In this document: piece by piece, positions 6,681 to 10,848 of the stretch | How the letters are laid out: each line of letters opens with the position of its first letter | Numbering within the stretch: the stretch's first letter is position 1 | Origin: Gemmatimonadota bacterium | GTDB taxonomy: Bacteria > Latescibacterota > UBA2968 > UBA8231 | Direction: 5' to 3' | DNA: 10,848 nucleotides | Assembly: GCA_018673255.1 (NCBI GenBank) | Contig: JABHDC010000119.1 | Location: 1 to 10,848 of the forward strand | Position numbers and translations under genes: made by a program | The notes under the pieces: model-generated | Databases searched by the model: none | The model's input: only the letters and a program-made list of their open reading frames with translations | What the model was told of the DNA's origin: nothing

Positions 6681-7504
6681 AACCGAATCAGCTGGCGATC
6701 AATTCCGTCTCGACCAGGCCCCACGCCCTGCCCGATATCCTAGCTGCCTACGAGGCTGCCGGATTCGTCAACGTGGAGTTCACCCTCAAGCACATCTACG
6801 ACTTCCTCGACGAGGGTCACTGCCTCCAGGATGTCGCCACACTTCTGGAGAGGCACCATCTCAACTGCATCGGCGGCTTTGAGACCCCCGCTGCCTGTTT
6901 CGCGCCCCCTGACGAGATGGAGAAGAATCACTCGCGGATCGTGGCCAACTGCCAATTGCTGTCCGAACTGGGTGGCTCGATCCTCGTCGTCGGAACCGAT
7001 GGCCCCGATCCTTCCCAGGCCGTAGCCGATCCCGTCGGTCAGATCGCCACCACCCTCGCCCAGCTCGGCGACCGCGTGAAGTCCACGGGTGTCACATTGT
7101 GCCTCGAATTCAACTGGTCGCCCATCGTCAAATCAGTGCGCACCGCCGTAGAGGTGGCACGACGCTCCGGGGTAGCCAATGTGGGCGTGCTCTTCGATCC
7201 TGCACACTACCACTGCACACCGAGCAAGCTCGAAATGCTCGATGCAGAATCGGTCCCGTTCATCGCCCACGTGCATGTGGACGACATGGCCGATATCCCC
7301 GGTGAGTTGTCGAACTGTAACGGCGATCGTCGTCTTCCGGGTGAGGGATGTCTCGATCTGCCACTGATCTTTTCGCGCCTGGAACTCAATGGCTACGATG
7401 GATATTTCTCGATTGAAATGTTCGACGAGGAACTCTGGGCCATGTCCCCCGAAGCGGCAGCCAAGGGCATGTATGCCAGTCTGCTCCCGCTGTGTGAGGT
7501 CTGA
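6677..7504 (+). CDS. Xylose-isomerase-like TIM-barrel sugar (phosphate) isomerase/epimerase
   Basis: A 275-residue protein of the AP-endonuclease-2 / xylose-isomerase-like TIM-barrel superfamily, which isomerises, epimerises or dehydrates sugars and inositol derivatives using a divalent metal. Candidate metal ligands fall in order on the barrel strands: Glu144 in CLEFN, Asp174 and His177 in FDPAHYH, His200 in HVHVDD, and Glu247 in FSIEMF. The loop RRLPGEGCLDL (218-228) matches the family's PGxG segment. GTG 6677 overlaps the previous stop as GTGA, with AAAGGAG (6663-6669) 7 nt upstream, so the start is secure. Pairing with a Gfo/Idh/MocA gene is a recurrent arrangement and suggests consecutive steps, for example oxidation to a keto-sugar followed by isomerisation or elimination. 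The substrate cannot be read from the sequence. Confidence 0.88.
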   Translation: MKPNQLAINSVSTRPHALPDILAAYEAAGFVNVEFTLKHIYDFLDEGHCLQDVATLLERHHLNCIGGFETPAACFAPPDEMEKNHSRIVANCQLLSELGGSILVVGTDGPDPSQAVADPVGQIATTLAQLGDRVKSTGVTLCLEFNWSPIVKSVRTAVEVARRSGVANVGVLFDPAHYHCTPSKLEMLDAESVPFIAHVHVDDMADIPGELSNCNGDRRLPGEGCLDLPLIFSRLELNGYDGYFSIEMFDEELWAMSPEAAAKGMYASLLPLCEV

Positions 7505-7535
7505 CCGGGAACCCACTTGCTCCACCCTCCATATC

Positions 7536-7549
7536 TGTAACAGGTTACA
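7536..7549. promoter_or_regulatory. Putative LacI-family operator upstream of the isomerase-kinase pair
   Basis: TGTAACAGGTTACA is a perfect 6-bp inverted repeat around AG. It matches the LacI/CcpA-type consensus TGWAANCGNTNWCA at every position except the first base of the central CG. It lies in the 83-bp gap after the TIM-barrel gene, 38 nt before the isomerase ATG, where a repressor could control an internal promoter. No good -35/-10 pair is visible around it. No regulator gene lies in the window. Confidence 0.55.
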
Positions 7550-7587
7550 CCTGAGACACATCAACCCGCACCGCAGACGAGGAAATC

Positions 7588-9108
7588 ATGGGCACCCCCA
7601 TCGCCATTTTCTGGCCCGGCGACTACCGCCCCGCTCCCAATCAGCAGGCCCTTGGAAGTGTCCAGCAGGCGACCGCTCAGATCGAGCGAGCCATCAAGAA
7701 GCTCGGACGGAACTCCTATCGCGTTGAAGGGTGGCTGACAAAGCCCCACGAAACCATCGAGAAGCTGGGGCCCATCGATGATCCGATGATCGGTGTCTGT
7801 GTGCACTGGTTCTACGGCCCGCACACAACGGATGGGGTTGTCGGCAAGGACAACCCGCTGCTGCTGGCCAGCAATTTCTCCGGCACCTGGCCCGGACTCG
7901 TGGGCCTGCTCAACACCGGGGCATGTCTGGCCAGTGTGGAGCGTAAATTCTCCCGTGCCTGGACCGAGGCTGAAGACTGGACGACGGACGATGCCTTCAT
8001 GGCGCGACTCGACGAGTGGTGCTCCAGTGGTCAGATCCGGTATTCAGAAGATGAGATCTCCTATCATGCACCGATCTCTGCCGAGGCGGCAAAGACAGCG
8101 GCGGCCGTGGCGGATGACATCGCCAAGCGCCGCGTATTGGCGCTGATGCTGGGTGATACCTCCATGGGCATGATCAACGGCTACTTCGGCCCCCGACTGC
8201 TGAACAAGATTGGCTTCACCGAACACAAGGTCGATCAGGCATGGATCATCAGCCGCGGCCGTGAGATCGCTGAAGATCGGATCGACGACGCACTGGCTTT
8301 CGTGAAAGACAAGGGCGTCACCTTCCACTGGGGTGAGACCGACGCCGAGGACTTCACCGAGGATTCGACACGCGAGCAACTGCGTGACTACCTGGCAGTG
8401 ATGGACATGGCCGACGAATTCAAGGCCGATTGCCTTGGGTGGCAGTATCAACTCGGCCTCATCCCCCTGCGTCCTCCGTCCGACTTCTCCGAAGGATTGA
8501 TGAACTCGATCTGCCGGCCTGAGTCCAATGGCGACACGCTGTGCACGGCGACCGAAGCCGATCAAGGCAATCTCGTCCCCATGGAGATGATGAAGCGCCT
8601 GCTCAAGCGCAAAGGCCTCAACCCCACGACCTATCTCCACGACATGCGCTGGGGCAGCGAACACGAAGGCCGCTTCGTCTGGGTGCTGAACAACTCCGGC
8701 TCCAGTGGGGCTTATGCGTTCAACCACGACGCCGACACACTGGAAGGGGCGCACTCCTACCGACAGCCGGCCGGTTACTTCCCGATCCCCGGTGGTACGA
8801 TGACGGGCGAAGCTCTGGCCGGCGAGATCACCTGGTCACGGGCCTACCTGCAGGGCGGCGAATTGTGCATGGATATCGGACGCGGTGAAGTGCTGCAGCT
8901 CCCGCCCGAGAAACGGGATGCCTGGTGGAATGGCACGACGCGTCAGTGGCCCTTCATGGCCGCAGATTTGGGTATCACGCAGGAAACCGCCATGGCCCAC
9001 TACATGAGCAATCACATCGCCGTCGCCTACGGTGACGTCTTCGGCGAGATGGTCGCTCTGAGTCAGTCTCTGGGCTTCAAGGTCCGCATCCTGTCGGGCG
9101 CCTCCTGA
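7588..9108 (+). CDS. L-fucose/D-arabinose isomerase-family protein
   Basis: A 506-residue aldose-ketose isomerase of the FucI family. Aligned from memory with E. coli FucI (about 590 residues), it keeps the metal ligands: Glu302 in SEGLMNS (FucI Glu337 in AEAILNS), Asp325 in ATEADQGN (Asp361 in ATENDSLN), and His476 in [10 protein letters not shown] (His528 in ANHGVLTIGH). Other shared features are GDTSMGM (189-195), VDQ (215-217) and WP (454-455). The shorter length points to trimmed domains and a distinct subfamily. FucI enzymes convert L-fucose to L-fuculose and D-arabinose to D-ribulose; the downstream D-ribulokinase-type kinase favours the second reaction here. ATG 7588 follows GAGGA (7579-7583). 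The gene lies below a LacI-type palindrome and overlaps the kinase gene by one base. The family is well supported; the substrate is inferred. Confidence 0.82.
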   Translation: MGTPIAIFWPGDYRPAPNQQALGSVQQATAQIERAIKKLGRNSYRVEGWLTKPHETIEKLGPIDDPMIGVCVHWFYGPHTTDGVVGKDNPLLLASNFSGTWPGLVGLLNTGACLASVERKFSRAWTEAEDWTTDDAFMARLDEWCSSGQIRYSEDEISYHAPISAEAAKTAAAVADDIAKRRVLALMLGDTSMGMINGYFGPRLLNKIGFTEHKVDQAWIISRGREIAEDRIDDALAFVKDKGVTFHWGETDAEDFTEDSTREQLRDYLAVMDMADEFKADCLGWQYQLGLIPLRPPSDFSEGLMNSICRPESNGDTLCTATEADQGNLVPMEMMKRLLKRKGLNPTTYLHDMRWGSEHEGRFVWVLNNSGSSGAYAFNHDADTLEGAHSYRQPAGYFPIPGGTMTGEALAGEITWSRAYLQGGELCMDIGRGEVLQLPPEKRDAWWNGTTRQWPFMAADLGITQETAMAHYMSNHIAVAYGDVFGEMVALSQSLGFKVRILSGAS

Positions 9109-10784
9109 TGGTGTCGGATGCCTTCTATATCGGCGTCGATGTCGGCACAGGATCGGCCCGAGCCGGCGTCTTCGACAGTTCGGGGGTCATGCTCGGCAGC
9201 TCAGTGCAGGACATCCGGATGTGGAAGCCCCACACCGATCATGTGGAGCAGTCCTCCGATGACATCTGGGAGGCGGTGTGCTCGACGGTTCGCGCTGCAG
9301 TCGCAGAAGCCGGTGTGAGCGCCGACCAGATCCGCGGGCTGGGATTCGATGCGACGTGTTCTCTCGTCGCCCTCGATGCCGAAGACCGGCCCGTGGCCGT
9401 GAATGACCATGGACTCGATGCGCAGAATGTCATCGTCTGGATGGATCACCGAGCCACCGAGATTGCCACCGAGATCAACAGCACCCGGGACGACGTGCTG
9501 AGATATGTCGGTGGTGGTGTGTCTCCGGAGATGGAGATCCCGAAACTGTTGTGGTTAAAACGCCATCTCCCCGATTGCTGGCAACGCACGGCGCGCTTTT
9601 TCGACCTGCCCGATTTCCTCACCTATCGTGCCACCGGTGACGATACGCGTTCGCTCTGTTCCACCGTGTGTAAGTGGAACTACCTCGGCCACGAGCCAGC
9701 CGAGCAATCAGACAGCGTCGGTCACTGGGCCGCGGACTACCTGCAGCGCATCGGGCTGGAAGATCTCAGTTCGGAGCAATTCCAACGCATTGGCACCCGC
9801 GTTCGCCCCATGGGCGAACCGATCGGCCAGGGCCTGTCGGCACAGGCCGCTCAAGAACTCGGTCTGGCACCAGGTACAGCCGTCGGGGTATCCATCATCG
9901 ATGCCCATGCCGGTGGCATCGGCATGCTGGGAGCCCCCATCGATGCCAGGCCTCCCACAGTGGACGACATGGACGCACGCATCGCGCTGATCGGTGGGAC
10001 CTCAAGTTGCCACATGGCAGTTTCTCTCGAGCCCCGGTTCATCCCGGGCGTCTGGGGTCCGTATTACTCGGCCATGATTCCGGATCTGTGGCTCACCGAG
10101 GGTGGCCAGTCGGCGACAGGTGCCCTGATCGATCACGTCATCGAGAGCCACGCGCAGGGCGCACAACTGCAGGCGCAGGCGGAATCTGAGGGCTCCACCG
10201 TCTATGACCTGCTCAATGCCCGACTCGATGAACTGGCTGAAGGCCACGATGTCCCGGCAGAACTGACGCAATCACTTCACGTGTTGCCCTATTTCCACGG
10301 CAATCGGTCGCCTCGTGCTGACGCCACACTACGCGGTGTCGTCAGTGGCCTGCGTCTCTCCAGCGAGGTCGATGATCTGGCACTCCTCTACCTGGCCACG
10401 ATCCAGGCGATCGCTCACGGTACGCGCCACATCATCGAATCCCTCAACGCGAAGGGATATCGGATCGATACGATCATCGCCTGTGGTGGCGGTACAAAGA
10501 ACCCGGTCTTCCTGCGCGAACATGCCGACATCACCGGGTGCCGCATCATCCTGCCCGCTGAGCCTGAAGCGGTACTGCTGGGATCTGCGATTCTCGGCGC
10601 GACCGCGTCCGGCGCCTACGATTCACTCATCGACGCCATGGGTGCGATGAATCGAGTCGGGGAAACCATCGAATCGGCCTCGGGTGCAGTAAGGCAGTAC
10701 CACGATGCGAAGTATGCCGTCTTCCAGCGCATGCACGACGACTTCATGGCCTATCGTGAGATGATGGCATCGGCGGCGAGCTAG
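9108..10784 (+). CDS. FGGY-family pentulose kinase, probable D-ribulokinase
   Basis: A 558-residue FGGY carbohydrate kinase that phosphorylates a ketopentose with ATP. Seen: phosphate-binding [15 protein letters not shown] (9-23); [12 protein letters not shown] (79-90), containing TCSLV; WMDHRA (111-116); IPKLLWLK (144-151); the catalytic-base motif [10 protein letters not shown] (263-272) with Asp265; GGTSS (296-300); and the adenosine-site [10 protein letters not shown] (459-468). From memory, TCSLV marks D-ribulokinases (human FGGY / yeast YDR109C type) within the family, and the length fits that group better than glycerol or xylulose kinases (about 500). The product would be D-ribulose 5-phosphate, which enters the pentose phosphate pathway. 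ATG 9108 overlaps the isomerase stop in TGATG, so translation is coupled; a GTG directly after it is an alternative. L-ribulokinase or L-fuculokinase activity is less likely but possible. Confidence 0.9.
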   Translation: MVSDAFYIGVDVGTGSARAGVFDSSGVMLGSSVQDIRMWKPHTDHVEQSSDDIWEAVCSTVRAAVAEAGVSADQIRGLGFDATCSLVALDAEDRPVAVNDHGLDAQNVIVWMDHRATEIATEINSTRDDVLRYVGGGVSPEMEIPKLLWLKRHLPDCWQRTARFFDLPDFLTYRATGDDTRSLCSTVCKWNYLGHEPAEQSDSVGHWAADYLQRIGLEDLSSEQFQRIGTRVRPMGEPIGQGLSAQAAQELGLAPGTAVGVSIIDAHAGGIGMLGAPIDARPPTVDDMDARIALIGGTSSCHMAVSLEPRFIPGVWGPYYSAMIPDLWLTEGGQSATGALIDHVIESHAQGAQLQAQAESEGSTVYDLLNARLDELAEGHDVPAELTQSLHVLPYFHGNRSPRADATLRGVVSGLRLSSEVDDLALLYLATIQAIAHGTRHIIESLNAKGYRIDTIIACGGGTKNPVFLREHADITGCRIILPAEPEAVLLGSAILGATASGAYDSLIDAMGAMNRVGETIESASGAVRQYHDAKYAVFQRMHDDFMAYREMMASAAS

Positions 10785-10793
10785 TGCCCTGTT

Positions 10794-10799
10794 AAGGAG
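10794..10799 (+). promoter_or_regulatory. Ribosome binding site of the gene at the right edge
   Basis: AAGGAG, 8 nt before GTG 10808, in the short gap after the kinase stop. The nearby TTG at 10806 is followed at once by TGA and cannot be a start. Confidence 0.55.
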
Positions 10800-10802
10800 T
10801 CA

Positions 10803-10844
10803 GCCTTGTGAAATTCGGGCGTCGAGGCGCCTGGCTCACAAGGC
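10803..10844. repeat. 9-bp inverted repeat spanning the start of the edge gene
   Basis: GCCTTGTGA (10803-10811) and TCACAAGGC (10836-10844) are exact inverted repeats around 24 nt, and the left arm includes the GTG start. A competing 6-bp pair, GCGCCT (10827-10832) with AGGCGC (10841-10846), uses the same right side. About one or two such 9-bp pairs are expected by chance in a window this long, so a function is uncertain. Confidence 0.3.
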
Positions 10845-10848
10845 GCGC
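10808..10848 (+). CDS. Partial CDS at the right edge, unidentified
   Basis: A GTG start 23 bp after the kinase stop, preceded by AAGGAG, opens a frame reading MKFGRRGAWLTRR to the window edge. The spacing and ribosome site suggest another gene of the same operon. Thirteen codons are too few to identify it; the basic N-terminus could equally belong to an enzyme, a regulator or a membrane protein. Confidence 0.45.
   Translation, partial: MKFGRRGAWLTRR

Noticed and set aside
1..10848. CRISPR array, tRNA or rRNA genes, insertion sequence ends
   Set aside because: No regularly spaced direct repeats, cloverleaf or rRNA-like segments, transposase motifs or terminal inverted repeats with target duplications were seen.

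Overview
This window (roughly 60% GC by eye) looks like a chromosomal accessory-metabolism region of a free-living bacterium. It is densely coded, with Shine-Dalgarno-led genes, ATG and GTG starts, and short or overlapping junctions. Several uroporphyrinogen-decarboxylase-like (URO-D) paralogues sit next to Gfo/Idh/MocA oxidoreductase and xylose-isomerase-like genes. From general knowledge that mix recalls metagenome-derived Poribacteria, Latescibacterota, Hydrogenedentota, Lentisphaerota or Planctomycetota, but nothing here fixes the taxon. I saw no rRNA, tRNA, insertion sequence, CRISPR array or phage gene.

Layout. Left block, plus strand (1-3302): an alpha/beta-hydrolase of the carbohydrate-esterase type, a 122-bp gap containing a long imperfect hairpin, then two URO-D-superfamily genes. 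Middle block, minus strand (5426 down to 3299): two more URO-D-superfamily genes, 19 bp apart. The left and middle blocks converge and overlap by the palindrome CTAG, which supplies the TAG stop of both genes. A 216-bp divergent intergenic region (5427-5642) follows. Right block, plus strand (5643 to the edge): a Gfo/Idh/MocA dehydrogenase and a xylose-isomerase-like TIM barrel joined by a GTGA overlap; an 83-bp gap carrying a near-perfect LacI-family operator palindrome; an L-fucose/D-arabinose-isomerase-type enzyme and an FGGY kinase joined by a TGATG overlap; and the first codons of one more gene running off the edge.

How the genes may work together. The best-supported pathway is the isomerase plus kinase. 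The isomerase keeps the three FucI-type metal ligands, and the kinase carries the TCSLV motif I recall as a D-ribulokinase signature. Together they suggest D-arabinose (or a related aldose) to D-ribulose to D-ribulose 5-phosphate. The dehydrogenase and TIM-barrel pair would act on a related sugar or polyol upstream. The four URO-D-like proteins lack the HemE N-terminal motif and are unlikely to make haem. Two retain the HxCG half of the zinc motif of corrinoid methyltransferases and two have lost it. A role in demethylating an O-methylated sugar is possible but unproven: no corrinoid protein or transporter is visible here.
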